Below are positions 22,469-34,398 of a stretch of DNA of 64,000 nt, piece after piece. Position 1 is the first letter of the stretch; every line of letters begins with the position of its first letter. Below the pieces are notes generated by a model. That model made no database searches, was not told the origin of the DNA, and worked only from the letters and a program-made list of their open reading frames with translations. The DNA lies in NCBI GenBank assembly GCA_963691655.1, contig OY829329.1, forward strand, positions 15,762,708 through 15,826,707, given 5' to 3'. The translations under genes were made by a program, and so were the position numbers. This DNA is from Toxonevra muliebris (taxonomy: Eukaryota; Arthropoda; Insecta; Diptera; Pallopteridae).

Positions 22469-22606
22469 TTAACCCGAATTCTCCCAGCGTGTCCATATGG
22501 ACGCATTCCATATCTAGGAAACCAGTTTACAGATCACAGTCAAAAGTTGAATTTAATTTATTTATGACTTTTTTAAAAAATTGTATTCTGGGAGATAATG
22601 GGTTAA
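22469..22606 (+). mobile_element. Intact piggyBac-like TTAA MITE (138 bp with TTAA)
   Basis: TTAA, then CCCGAATTCTCCCAG, and at the far end CTGGGAGATAATGGG, then TTAA. The inverted ends and TTAA duplication fit piggyBac-mediated transposition. Its reverse complement is the pre-insertion form of 16138-16601. The open frame 22441-22713 is incidental. Confidence 0.9.
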
Positions 22607-25400
22607 GGTTTATTAAACAATTTCTAATGAATATTTTTTTTGTGTACCATACAATTAATATTTATCTTGAATCAAACACGATTTGGTGTACGTTTAGATT
22701 ACTATCAAAATAAATAGTGTCACTATCTAATTGAGCAAATTTTTTTTTTAAAACTAAGTAAATAAGCAAAAAAAAAAAAAAACAGAGAAAAAAAATTCAA
22801 CTCCTAATGAATACTTACTACCTACTTTTAATAGAAATTCACTGGTATTACTAACAAAACTTTCAACATAATAAATCTTTTTTAATTGCTAATCATCAAT
22901 CATGCCTATCAATTTTCATTTTATGATACGTCAATTTATTTGCCACAACATCAGCTGCATACACAGAAAACAAAATCAGACAACAGCAAATAGACAGACA
23001 GACAAACATACTCATAAGTAGAGCGTCCAACTTTTGCCGCATAATGGTCCGTTTGGTCGTCATCAGGTCGCATATGTGCAACGTGGTAATTTATATCAAG
23101 ACAATCCTTCTTCTTCTTCTTCTTCTCCTTCTTCCTCTTCTCTTTGCTACATACAACGGATTCTGTAATTAATATTTAAGCACACTTTTGTTGCAATCAT
23201 CATCATCATCGTGGTCATCGTCATCCTGTTTCTTTGGTTTCGATACCTTTTTCCGCTTGATACCTGAATACTGAATGCCCAAGCATCCATATTTATTTAT
23301 TTATTTATATGGTGCATGTAAGCGAGTGAGCGTAGCTATGTTTATATGTATGTATCTACATACTCCATCATCAATTCCAATCAGATAACATTAGCACGTC
23401 ACGCCATGCAAAATTATTATTCATTGAATTTGTGATAAATGTGACAGAGCGAGCGATTTTCAAGCAACCAACGATGGCGATGGCAATGATGATGATGATG
23501 ATGATGATGATGGCAATTCTCATGCTCATGATGATGATGATGATGACTACGCTGTAAACCGAAAGTTTCAACTGACACGCTCACGCAAACTTCTTTCAAG
23601 CTTTTCACAGTCACTTCGACAGTCAGCCAGCCAGCCAACCAGTCAGCCATTCGGTCACTCAGTCATTCACTTAGTCACAAACATATGATAAGACAAAAGA
23701 CGTAGCTGTCAAAAATTTGTTGCAAAGATATTATCTTGCAATATGGTGTACGCATTACATACATGTGTGTGTGTGTGTTTGTATGTACATATGTATGTAT
23801 GTATGTAAGCAAGTATACATGAAGACTCATCAATAATGGGTGCTTGATGACCATGATCGATTGCCCATTTTTGTATGCATAGGTATCTACGGTATAAAGT
23901 CAAACTCTACAACAACAAAATAATGTTGCTGCTGGTGCTGTTGCTGCTGTTGATGATGACGACAACACGACAAGGAAACAGAGCATGACAACGGATGATG
24001 CCTGATGACAGTCATCGTCGAGTTGAGCTTCAATTTTCAATTTTAGTTTCAGCTGTTGTTGTTGTTGTTTGTAATATTGCTTGGCTCCATTGTTACATGC
24101 AACATATTTTGCAACAATAATATTATGATATGCAACAGGTAAAAATATGAGCCAGGTCTTTAGTCAGTCAGTCAGTCAGTCAGTTAGTCAGTTATTCAAC
24201 ACATGAAAGCACAGTTAGTGTTAATGTTGCTCTTCTTTTCTACACAGCATCCATTGTAAATAATGTGTTGCAGCTGCCACACCCATTTACATATGCAACA
24301 AAATTTTTCCGTATTTTTTATTATTATTTTTGTTATTATTTTGTTGCACAAAAATTAATTTTGCTTCTTGATTGATGTCTTTAATAAATAACAATTTAAG
24401 GAAGGCGGGCGGAAGGAGCTTGAATACTACATTAAGCAGAATCGTGTTGTGCATATGTAGAATGCATTTTTGACTAATTTTGTTTGAAGCAGAAGCAGAG
24501 AAAAACAAAGAGAAAACGAAAAAATTGAGCAGCCAGGTCTTCCTTCAACAAGTGGTGAATAGCAACTGATCTGAATCGCCTCGCCGAAATGAGAACTAAG
24601 CAACAGCCGAATGCCCACGATCGAAAGCCACACGACCAGCGTGGCCGTTATGAGACTAAAGTTGCAATTTGCAACCTTTTTGACTGCTTGGAGACATTGA
24701 CACGACTTTTCGAAAATACCTAAAATTTGAGACTTTTTTTAAAATCCTTGCAACTTTTGAGACTTTTTTGCAAAAAGTGTGATATTCACATGAAATTATA
24801 CGAAAAATCTATTGCCTTTAACTTGAAAGTTCGCAACACTAATTACATACATACTTTTTAGTTGCAACACTGTCGTTTTATAAGATTTCTTATTAACTTA
24901 TTGCTATTTTCAAATTTGCCACACTGACTTAGGGAAAATTGTTTGGCCAATTAAAAGTTCACAAATGAAAATGAAAACTGTTTGGCCAATATAGCATACA
25001 AATTTTTTTAAATCTGCTAGCAGACTCGAGAAAAAGCGATTTTTTAGAGTTTTTTTTTCAAAATGGAACGGTAATCGGTTGAGATGAAATATTTTGGGAA
25101 TCATCAAAAAATAAACCGAGGTAAACTTTCGGAGGTGTAGAACAACTTTTTTTTCGTGAAGCACCTTAATGTATTAATTACTTGGGATAATTGATTTTTT
25201 TTTTACTTTCCATACATCAATACATTTTTTTATATGTAATGTAAATCGTAAACTGGTGCGAAGTGAAATAAATGTTCCTTTTATTAAAAAAAAAAGAAAA
25301 TTGGATGAGACTTTTTTACTCTCAGTAACACTTTTTTTGCAACTTTTTGAAATTTATCAACGGCCACGCTGCACACGACGTGTGTCGACGTTGCGCAAGC
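22607..25400. other. Non-coding stretch rich in microsatellites
   Basis: No gene is recognised. Contents include CTT triplets at about 23108-23150, GATG repeats at 23478-23545, TG and TATG repeats at about 23764-23812, CTG/GTTGTT runs near 23930-24070, and a GTCA tetranucleotide run at about 24162-24190. The minus-strand frames at 23371-23650 are I-rich and H-rich translations of the GAT repeat. The composition resembles regulatory or intronic DNA in flies, but I see no specific site. Confidence 0.55.
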
Positions 25401-25409
25401 AGCATTTCG

Positions 25410-25417
25410 TTGCCCAT
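25410..25417. repeat. Left 8-bp target duplication of hAT element 2
   Basis: TTGCCCAT, repeated exactly at 26708-26715. Confidence 0.96.
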
Positions 25418-26707
25418 CAGGGATGCCAACTCATTTTTTCTCTCTCCCCGACAGCCCTCGAGAAATTCCCCGATTTTTAATCAAATTCCCCGCACCGGTA
25501 TAATTTTATATTATAGCAGCGAGACACGTTTAAAATTGATCAAGGTTAATGTTATTTTAATGCGGTCCAGAACTGGTAGGTTAATAGTAAGGTACTTTCT
25601 GACTCCGGAATTCTTTTCACACATGGGAGATTTCATCTCAAGTGAACCCACTCTTAAAATCGATTGAGCTCAAATGAATCCGGTGTACCGAGTTACTCGA
25701 CGTTCATTTTGATAGATTAACACTCCAAGTTCTCAAAGGAAAATACATGGTCACATTTTGAATTTTTAAGATTTTTTTTTTCATTTTTCGAAAGATAATA
25801 AATAAAAAACGTGTTCGATAAAATTTCCAAATGCAATAGGTGATTAGTTACATGGATACATTTTGAAAATCATCATCGCACGAATGCGGCACACTGGAAG
25901 GACCAAAAAAATCCTTAGAAAAATTATGACTATGGTCTTAGGACATACTACTTACTCTTATTTCGTTTGGCCGATAATTCACGAAATGGCTGACAGCCAA
26001 AATTAGTTTTCTCAAAAATTGGACTTTTTTTTTAAAGTACAAATTGAACAAAAAATTAACCGAATGTCGTGAGGCCATTGTTGTATAGAAAAACATGGTT
26101 AACTTTTAGATCGTACGTGCCATTGGCAAAAACCTTGTTTTGAGAAGAAAGGGTTCAAATTTTTGGCTATCGGTTTTTAAATATACCGTCGAATCCCAAC
26201 GGACCTTCCTCCCGCCCAATACGACCAAGAGGCGCATCTGCTTAACGCCCAGATCGTTGACCGATGCAATTGCAGACCGGAGTTATTAATCAGGAGGTGC
26301 TGGACGAAGGCATAGCTAAGTCTTTCTGAACGACCGAAAGGGAAACCGAAGCGCTGAGCGACTCTTTTGGCCTGACTGACACTCGCCGCTATAATGTTTT
26401 ATATCTACGAAAGTACTTTCAGCTTCCCTCTGAAATTTTTACAAAATACTTTTGAAATATAATACTTTCGAATTACATACTTTTTTAAAAATCGATGAAG
26501 AGATGAAGATTATAGGATCTAAAATACGAAGTATTGCAAAAGTTAAACGATTTACATTACATAAATAGTGACAAAAAATATTCTACAGACTTTATTAACT
26601 AAAAGCTGAACGGTTTCAAATTCCCCGCAAACAGCTCATTCCCCGATTCACCGTACTAAGTGAAATTACCCACAAATCGGGGAATTCCCCGCAAGTTGGC
26701 ATCGCTG
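25418..26707 (+). mobile_element. hAT-type element, 1290 bp, non-autonomous
   Basis: Ends are CAGGGATGCCAACT and, inverted, CAGCGATGCCAACT, with perfect 8-bp duplications. Sub-terminal AATTCCCCG/CGGGGAATT words recur at both ends (about 25463-25494 and 26619-26692). There is no transposase frame; the frames 25256-25480 and 25347-25667 straddle its left end. It is unrelated in sequence to the hAT family at 6711 and 54301. A GC-rich island at 26185-26400 contrasts with the AT-rich remainder. Confidence 0.93.
26185..26430 (+). pseudogene. Coding-like GC-rich island inside hAT element 2
   Basis: One frame reads PPAQYDQEAHLLNAQIVDR (about 26212-26268). After a frameshift another reads GVINQEVLDEGIAKSF (about 26280-26327), then a TGA, then ERETEALSDSFGLTDTRRYN and VLYLRKYFQLPSEI. 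The balanced, protein-like composition differs from the low-complexity surroundings. I do not recognise the protein. It could be a captured host exon, a piece of transposase, or another inserted repeat. Confidence 0.4.
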
Positions 26708-26715
26708 TTGCCCAT
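26708..26715. repeat. Right 8-bp target duplication of hAT element 2
   Basis: Exact copy of 25410-25417. Confidence 0.96.
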
Positions 26716-28430
26716 ACACGTGTGTTATGTGAATCGAAAATGTGCCCATTACTGTTCTAAATAGACCGAGAATGATTTTTATAGCTTTATAGCAGTGATG
26801 AGCATTGTATACCTACTATTGAAAAAGTACATTATTTTGTATTAGCGCTTCGAAAAGCTAAATCATTTAAATATGTGCGATAGCTTCATATGCTTGAATA
26901 GCCAAGGAAATATTAATGCCTGTTCAGCTTTTACTATTGCGTCTAAAATTGTGAACGAAGCGATTGTCAAGTTCAACAGACTACTTAATTCAAGTTGATT
27001 TTTATGAATCCAAATCTCTCAACGGTTTCCAATAGCACTAGGCCTACTTAATAATACTGCCAAGCCGTTTCGCTACTGTAAGTCAAATAAGCGATTTTTT
27101 CAAGGTCAAAATCTGCAATAGAGATCATATATTTCAATTCGCTTAGCTCGTTAACCATAAGGAATTTCGTATTGGTGTTTTCGGTAAAGCTATTTCTCTA
27201 AAATAGGGCTACAATATTGCAGAGCAATGTAGTAGCAAAACGTTAGTACAGGGTGAGGAATTTGAGACTAAACTTATGACACCGCAGGTTTTTTTATCAT
27301 TTCTTTTAAACCATAAGGAAATTCGTTTAAGTAAAAAACAATGAAAATGTTCTTCTTTTACCTGGCTACAATTTTGCTGAAATAAGTAACCCCGAAAAAT
27401 CAACCTAAACCGGTCAATTTTGCCCCAAAAGTGTAAAATTATGGAATATTGAGCATAACATAAATACAATGACCCACAAAATTGATCAAAAACAATGCAA
27501 GGGCCTTTAGATATTATTCTATTTCAAAAATTGTTTTCTATTTTGTTCGTTCAGACGAATTAAAACTTTTCTGCGCTGTTTCTTTTCGATTTGACGCCAT
27601 TCTTATCTATTTACATATTTATTTCCAAAAATGCTCCTTCATGTGCTCAATTTTATGAGTCACTGTAAGCACAAGCGGATGCAAAGGGGGTTAAAACTTC
27701 CCCTAACTGAGAGAAATCTTATAGATTTCGGTAGTTGGACACGTTAAAAAAAAACTGAAAAAGTCATAGAACAAAAGTTGGTCAGAATGCTTAATATTTT
27801 TTTTTACCAAAATTTGCGTTGTTGAGCAGGGAAGGGTTAATGAGAAGGCTAAGAGAATTAATATATATGACTTCTAAAGTAGCGAAACGGTTTGGCAGTG
27901 GTATTAGGTAGGCCTGGTCCTTTTAGAAACCGTTGAGTGATTTGGATTCATATTTTTAGTGTAGCACAGTGTTTTTATTGAGCCGCCGCTCGCCATTGGT
28001 TGCTGTCTTCCGTTCATTAAACATGAAATCGAGTTGAGGTTGCGTCAATTATACAACGACCATTAGAGGGGGCTAGATTCTTACCGACAGTTTATTGATT
28101 CTCGTCAAAACGTTCTACACTGGGCAAATATTTTTTTGATGAAAGAGAAGCTGAATTTATCCAAGTAATGCAAATTTCCAAAGGCTTCTGGCAGATTTAA
28201 GAATATTGACGAAGTTGTAGCTTTCGTCAGGACGCCGTATGGACTTTCTAGTCTACGTGCTCCCCGTTTTTTTTAGCGGACTCTAGTATTATATAATATA
28301 ATACCACCGAAACCTGCCAACAGAACCCGTCAGCTGAAGACTACCACCGATATTGATCAGCTCTAACTAACTTTGTTCACCAAAAACCACAACCCAAATC
28401 GAATATGCGAACAGTACACCGTCAACCGGC
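26716..28430. other. Non-coding stretch, no gene recognised
   Basis: The frame 27209-27469 (minus) has no motif. A CGCTACTG/AGTAGCG pair near 27067 and 27884, each close to a CGGTTTCCAATAG-like or AACCGTTGAG motif, hints at inverted ends of an old element spanning about 26990-27960, but this is weak. A direct AATCTTATAGATTTCGG motif at about 27715 resembles one near 16806. Confidence 0.4.
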
Positions 28431-28434
28431 CGAA

Positions 28435-28640
28435 CTCAGTGGCCTAGTGATAGAGTGCTAAACTAAGGTCACAGCTCCATGAAGTTCGAATCGATTCGTT
28501 ATTAATTCTTTAGAAGAACTATCCGCTATATCTTGCGGATAGAATTTCGTAAGTAACGAAGTCAGGTCCTCATTAGAACTTCACTTCACAGTAGCATGGG
28601 ATAAGTTCCGCTTTGCCAGATCTTTGGCATGAATAATTTA
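28435..28640 (+). mobile_element. Degraded tRNA-derived SINE candidate
   Basis: A-box-like TGGCCTAGTGATAG (28440-28453) and exact B-box GTTCGAATC (28484-28492) lie 44 bp apart, as in tRNA heads. The next stretch TCGTTATTAATTCTTT resembles the SINE at 16214-16525 downstream of its B box (TCGTTAATTTTCATTAC). Boundaries and tail are unclear. Confidence 0.5.
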
Positions 28641-28649
28641 GCTTGTGTA

Positions 28650-29050
28650 TTATCAAAAGTTTCCCTTCAGTAGTATAACGAATTACTATTTACCAAATTT
28701 ATTACACCATGTTGAATGGAATTCCATGGTAAGACGCTGAATGGTCGTGATACAGTGAATTCACTGGATGAACCTTTCTCAGCAAGTTTTTTTACAATTT
28801 CGTTTTCTACATGTCCCCTGAGCCCTGGCACCCAAATGTGTTGTAAGAAATTAGATTGATTTTGAGCTGTAGCCAGTCTCAAACTAGTTTAGAGGTTATT
28901 TCGTATACAGCAAGTGCAAGAACGGCTGTTCTTGCACTTCTGTCAGAGTGTATGTAAATGATAGTCCCCTGAAAACTTGGGCCTCATGTGTTCCCAATTA
29001 TTTCTGTCAGAGAATGTGACCTTGAAGCTTTAGCACAGAAGTTGTAATGC
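28650..29050 (-). mobile_element. LINE B-like RNase H relic
   Basis: Minus-strand translation gives ARTAVLALAVYEITSKLV, a stop, then DWLQLK and, after a frameshift, HIWVPGLRGHVENEIVKKLA. These align with SDSQAAIRALCAFEITSKPV and CWVPGHVGIDGNEQADDLA of LINE B, including the same stop after TSKxV. Only part of RNase H remains. The open frame 28667-28882 belongs to it. Confidence 0.75.
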
Positions 29051-29245
29051 GGAAGGTATTTATCGGTAGTAAGAATACTAAAATTTCCAACCTTATTTAT
29101 TTCTTGGATTAGAACCGGTTGAGTGAGTTTACACATTGTCCCTTTTCATTCAGGTAAACCATAATGCTGCTTTCTGAAGGACCTACGGGGCTGCTAATTT
29201 GGCTGATGAAGTATCTGATTTTTTTAGTAGTTCGTAAAACCTGTG

Positions 29246-29261
29246 GGGGGGGGGGGGGGGT
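29246..29261 (+). repeat. Long G homopolymer
   Basis: An uninterrupted run of about 16 G, flanked by GG and TTGGTGG. It could form a quadruplex, and read length here may be unreliable. The minus-strand frame 29109-29297 with a proline run is its by-product. Confidence 0.85.
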
Positions 29262-29440
29262 TGGTGGAGAAACTGTAATATCTGATATATTTATCAAACT
29301 AAGGTTTTATCTTTAAAACAACTCCTCGGGCTCGCTAATTTCATCTACGTTATTCGTGAATGCACAGTTTTGGGAACGTTCTTATAAAAGTAACTAAAAT
29401 ATTATAAATTTTCCAAATTTTATACTAGAAAGACAATAAA

Positions 29441-29788
29441 ATAACACAGTGCAACAATATATGGAGTCAAGATCGGATCCAGCTTAACAATAGCTGAAAA
29501 TTACTTGACCAACAATAATGGTTGGGCATTCGATACAGCCCGTTGAAGCTTTTTCTGCGTTTTTAAGATATAACCGTGCATTTCTTGATGTTTTCGTCTG
29601 AGAATCTATTATAGGAAAAGGTGTAAGGAAAGTTTTTGCCTAAAAACCGACCAGCTGCAACGGGCTGTAACGAACGTTCAACCAAGACTTTTGACAAAAT
29701 CCTATATAGGGTTTTTATTGTTAGGCCAAGTGCTTTTCAGCTTTCATAGTCGTTACGCTAGATCCGAAATTATGTTGCACAATGTTAT
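29441..29788. mobile_element. Fold-back element, 348 bp, long inverted arms
   Basis: The left end ATAACACAGTGCAACA is inverted at the right end (TGTTGCACAATGTTAT). The similarity continues inward for roughly 150 bp per arm: CGGATC(C/T)AGC, GCTGAAAA, ACTTG, TGGTTG and ACAGCCCGTTG(A/C)AGC occur in the same order in both arms. The short spacer leaves no coding space. Ends resemble those of the CACTGTACAACA MITEs. Confidence 0.82.
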
Positions 29789-30600
29789 CAAATAAATCAA
29801 ATACATTTATAAATTTTAAATAATTCATTTTTTTGCACTTGTTTGGGTTTTCATTGCCAGAAAAATTCCCTTTTCCCAATTGCCTTTTACCTTATATTCA
29901 ATACCGTTTGACACTTTGACAGTGGCATATGGCATATGACATATGGCATTATGACACATCTAACTAGTACAAAGATATATACTAAATAAAATTGTATTTT
30001 ATATCACGAAATTGGAAACTTTTAGTTGGGGTTTCTTTTTTTGTTTCTGCTATTAAAATTTCTATTGATTTGATAAATCGTTCTTTAGTTTCTTTTGCAT
30101 ATGTATATTCATTAATTTTTATTTATTTATTTTTTCTATTTCTATTTATTATTTATTTGATATCGAATAGAAACTCAACACTTTTCTATGCCGTTAATAT
30201 TGCGTGTATGTATCGCTTAGATGTTTGTAGATATATTTACATTATTATTTTCAAATTTATTTAGCATACACTGACAGCTGTCAGCGTAACTGACAAAATA
30301 TTGACAGTTATCATTTGATATTTGTATGTGTTTATGTGTGGTTTATGGTAAATGATAAATGTGTAAATACCAAAACAAACAAAAAACAGAGAAAATAAAA
30401 AAACAAAAAAAATGTCATAAACAAATTATTGCACACCATATAATTTTGTCATTACAGTTTGAGAAATATTATAAGAATCAGTTGTAAGGTTAGAATCCTA
30501 TCCAGCATACTCTCCCGTTGGCATTCAAAAGCAATGAGTGAACCTTTTCCCCAATAATTTTAAAATGAGCTATCAAGTTCAACTCTCATTCAAATTAGTG
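29789..30600. other. AT-rich non-coding stretch
   Basis: No gene seen. A (T)GGCATATG(A) repeat lies at about 29923-29948. The 90-residue frame at 29992-30264 is hydrophobic low-complexity (F, I, Y rich) without a recognisable signature, so I do not call it. Confidence 0.5.
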
Positions 30601-30639
30601 ACCATTTTCCGATTTTTTCGGAAAGATATTCATTTAGAA

Positions 30640-33600
30640 GATTCTCATATTTTTTAAAGCAAACTTTCATAGAAATCTTGACCCAGTTCCTCCTTTCTTT
30701 GGAAGACACTTAGAAAAAATTTACCTGAAATGTTCAACTTTTCTAAAGAAAACTTTCATTGAAATGAAGTCCCTGTTTTTGCGTTTTTCGGATCAGTTCT
30801 AACTAGGAAGATATGCAGAAAAGTTTCGCAAAAATTGTATTTTTTTATAAAGCGAACTTTCATAGAAATTTTAATCCCGTTTCTACTTTTTTCAGATCAG
30901 TTCCAATTTCGGAGATATTCAGGAAAAATATTCATAAAATTATTACTTTTTTTAAAATGAAGTTTGATAAAAATCCGAAACATTTTTTCTTTCTTGACAT
31001 TCATGAAAATATTCGTGAAATTCTCACTAATTTTAAAATCAACTTTCGGAAAAATCACAACCTCATTTTCACATGTTTCAATTCTTTTCGAGATTGGAAT
31101 TCTTTCCGGAAAATTTTTATAAACCTTTATTTTTTCTACAACGAATTTTTCTATAAGTTATTCCACCAATTTCGTTGTTTTTAGGAAAATATTCGTAAAA
31201 TTTCCCCCTTTTCCAAAGCGAACTTTCAAAAATAATTTAAATTTTAACCTTTTCCGGTTGTGTTCCAGCTTGGAAAATATTCATAAAACTTTGACTTTTT
31301 TAAATCAAATTTTTACAGAAATGAGGGCACCATTTATTTTTTTTTTCGAGTCAGTTAAATCTTGGAAATATACCATAAATATATATATAAAAAACTTCCA
31401 TTAAAATAAGTTCTCCACTTTTACTTTTATTGGAGCACTTTGAATTTATAATATATTTAGGAAAATATTCGTAAAAATTTCGTTTTTTCTTGAGCGAATT
31501 TTCAGTCTGGATATCAGACTCCACTTTTACTTTTCTCGGATCAATTCAAACTTGAAAAATATTGAGAAAAATATTTTTATATCTCTCACCTTTTCCAAAG
31601 AAAACTTTCATACAAATTACCCCCGTTTTCAGTTTTTTATGGTCAGGTCCAACTAGTTCAAAAAAATATTCATACAATTTTTATATTTTATAAACCGAAC
31701 TTTCAGAGAAATCTGGAACCCAGTTCGAAATTGAAAGATATTATGAAAAACGTTCATAAAATGAACACTTTTCTTTAAAGATTTATTTTTCTTAATTTTG
31801 GAGCCCTTTAAGAATTTTTTCGGATCAGTCCGATGGACCCGGTTTTTATGTATTCAAAGGCTTTTTAAGATTGGCATTTATTTAGAAAAATATTTACAAA
31901 ACCTTCATATTTTCTACAGAAAATTTTCTTATAAATTATACCACCATTTTCACTGTTTTGGGTTCAGCTCAAGAGTGAAAGCTATTCAGGAAAATATTCA
32001 CAAAATTTTGGCTTTTTCTAAAGCAAACTTTCATAAGAATCAACATCTTGTTTTAATTTTTTTAAAGTATTGTTCAAACTTGGAAAATATTGAGGAAAAT
32101 ATTTATAAAATATTCTGTATTTCTAAACCTAATTTTTAATGAAATAAGAGCACCGTTTATATTTTATTGGGGACAACTCAAACTTGGACAATTTATGCGA
32201 GAAAAGTTTTACTTTTTCTAAAGATAATTTTCATAGAAATGAAGGTCCCATTTTTACTTTTTTAAGGGACAGTTCGAATTTGGAATATATTCGGGAAAAT
32301 ATTCTCAAAAATTTCTCTTCTTCTTGAGCGGATTTACATTGATATTCAGACTACCTTCTTTCTTTTTTCCGATTTGAAAGACCTTGAGAAAAATATTTTG
32401 AAATTTCTTACCTTTGCTAAAAAAATTTCATAAAAATCAAGGCCTGTTTTTAGTTTTTTAAGATCAGTCCAAATTTAGAAAAATCTTCATCTTTTATAAA
32501 CTGAACTTTCATAAAAATTTTAAACTTGTTTTCGCTTTTTTCGGATCTGTTTGCACTTGATAGATATACAAGAAAATATTTATAAAATTTGCAGATTTTC
32601 CGAAGCGAATTTTTGTAGAAAACTGTTTTCAGTTTTTCGGGTTTAGTTGAAACTTAAAAGATATTCAGGTAAATATTCATAAAGCTTTCACTTTTTCTAA
32701 AGTGAACTTTTGTTGATCTCAGGGGCCAGTTTTCAAATTTTTCGCATCAGTTTGTAGTTGGGAAGATATTCAAGAAATTTTCTTTAGGAAGTAAACTTTC
32801 ATGAAGAGGACAACAGTTTTCATCTATTTTTTCTGTTCAGTTCAAAAGGCATAGCTGGGTTTCCACCTTAAAAATGCCCCCAAACAGAATTAAGTTTCAC
32901 ATGGACCCTTTTGAAGTGCTTGACTTAAGCATGATTTGATTAAAATTTTCAGACCATTATCTGCATTTTTTAATGACTAATGGCGGATTTTCAAATTTCG
33001 TTTATTGCGTTTTTTTTAGCACAATTAATCAGAAGAAAAATTTGAAAAAAGACAATAGTCCTTTGGTCTAGAAGTCACATCTGACATTTTTTCGCGAATT
33101 TTCAAATGCGAAATTATTGATGAAAAAAATTGCTAAAAATGTTTCATTTGATTTTTTCATACTAAAAATAGATTTACTTCTCTGATTTTTCTTATGCACA
33201 TAAGTCACTACCGAATACTCATACGCCAATTTCCGGGAAAAAAGCGTCCAAGCGAAACTTGATTCGGTTTGGGGACATTTTTAATATGGAAACCCGTATA
33301 TGCTTTTTGGAAGAAAATCAAGAAGCAAATCTTTAAAACTTTCAACTTTTTAAAAGCGAACTTGCATAGAAATCAGAGCCTCTATTTTAACTTCCTTCTT
33401 TATAAAAAAATATTTTTTCTTGAGAAAATTTTCATAGAAATCAGAGCTTTGTTTTTACTTTTTCTGGCCACTTCGGACTAGAAAGATATTCAGAGAAAAT
33501 AATTATACTGTTTTCGAATTTTCCATAGCGAACTTTCGTAGAAATCAGAGCCCCGTAATCACTTTTTTTTGGGCCAGCTTGAACTTGGAAGATACACAAG

Positions 33601-33810
33601 AAAATATTTATAAAACTTTCAACTTTTCAAAAGCAAACTCTCGTAGGAAACAGGACTTCATTTTCATCTTTATGGCATCAATTCGCGCTAATTTATTATC
33701 CAGAAACTTTAACTTTTTCCAACCCGAAGTTTCATAGAAATCATGGGCCCCTTTTTATTTTTTTCGATCAGATCCAACTTGAGAGATATTCAGAAAAATT
33801 TCTATGCTAA
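30640..33810. repeat. Long degenerate satellite, period about 80-105 bp
   Basis: About 30 imperfect units. Each has AAAGCGAACTTTCATAGAAAT, then a C-rich CC(C/A)GTTTTCA segment, TTTTTCGGATCAGTTC, AACTTGGAAGATATTCAGG and AAAATATTCATAAAATTT. The word AACTTTC-AT recurs near 30665, 30750, 30855, 31040 and 31221, among others. A region at about 32850-33290 departs from the unit and may be an insertion. Open frames 30813-31184, 31798-32139 and 33269-33481 are satellite translations. Confidence 0.9.
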
Positions 33811-33839
33811 CACATTTCAACTTACAAATTTCTTTTAAT

Positions 33840-34398
33840 CGCTAGAGAGACTTAGATTTTTGTATTTTCTGCATGTTTTATGACTTTTTACAACGTCTGC
33901 AACAAAAAACAAAATTTAAAAAAAAAACCTAAATTTTTCAAAAAATTATTTTTTCTCGATTTTTTATGTTTTCTACTCGTTTTATGAAATTTTACAACGT
34001 TTTCAGCAAATTTTTTTAAAAAATAAAGAATTTTTTCTTGAAAACATTATAAAAACTCATAAAACGTGTGGAAAACATAAAAAATCGAAAAACGATATTT
34101 TTTCACAAGGAGGGACCCTTATGAATTTTTTTTAAAAATTTAGGTCGAAAAAATAATTTTTTTTTAATATTTTTTTTTTTTTGAATAAGTTGTAAAAACT
34201 CAAAAAACATGTAGAAAGCATAATTAAACTAAAAAAAAAAGTTTTTTCTATGTACTCCTCCCTACCGTATCATATTTTAAAAAATCATCGATATCACAAA
34301 AGTTCGACCTGACCCAAAAGAAACTGTTTGTAGATTCGTGATCAGCATCGGAAAAAACTCCAGAAAAACCATATAAGAACTCAGAAATTTTTTTGCTG
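33840..34398 (-). mobile_element. CACTGTACAACA-type MITE, copy iv, reverse orientation, ends decayed
   Basis: Minus-strand reading gives GAGTTCTTATATGGTTTTTC near the 5' end, then GATGCTGATCACGAATCT, GGGTCAGGTCGAACTTTTGTG, a TATCGATGATTTTTTAA stretch, and paired TTTTCTACATG / ACGTTTTATGA motifs, as in copies ii and iii. The terminal CACTGT word itself has been lost. Confidence 0.7.

Noticed and set aside
26990..27960. Inverted ends of an old DNA element around CGCTACTG/AGTAGCG
   Set aside because: The matching words are short and degenerate; not enough to define an element.
29441..29788. Transib element
   Set aside because: Only one end has CACAGTG, no 5-bp GC-rich duplication is seen and no transposase is present; kept as an unclassified fold-back element.
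30640..33810. Regularly spaced repeats that might suggest a CRISPR array
   Set aside because: Units are 80-105 bp, imperfect throughout, with no constant repeat and variable spacer division, and the DNA is insect. It is a satellite.
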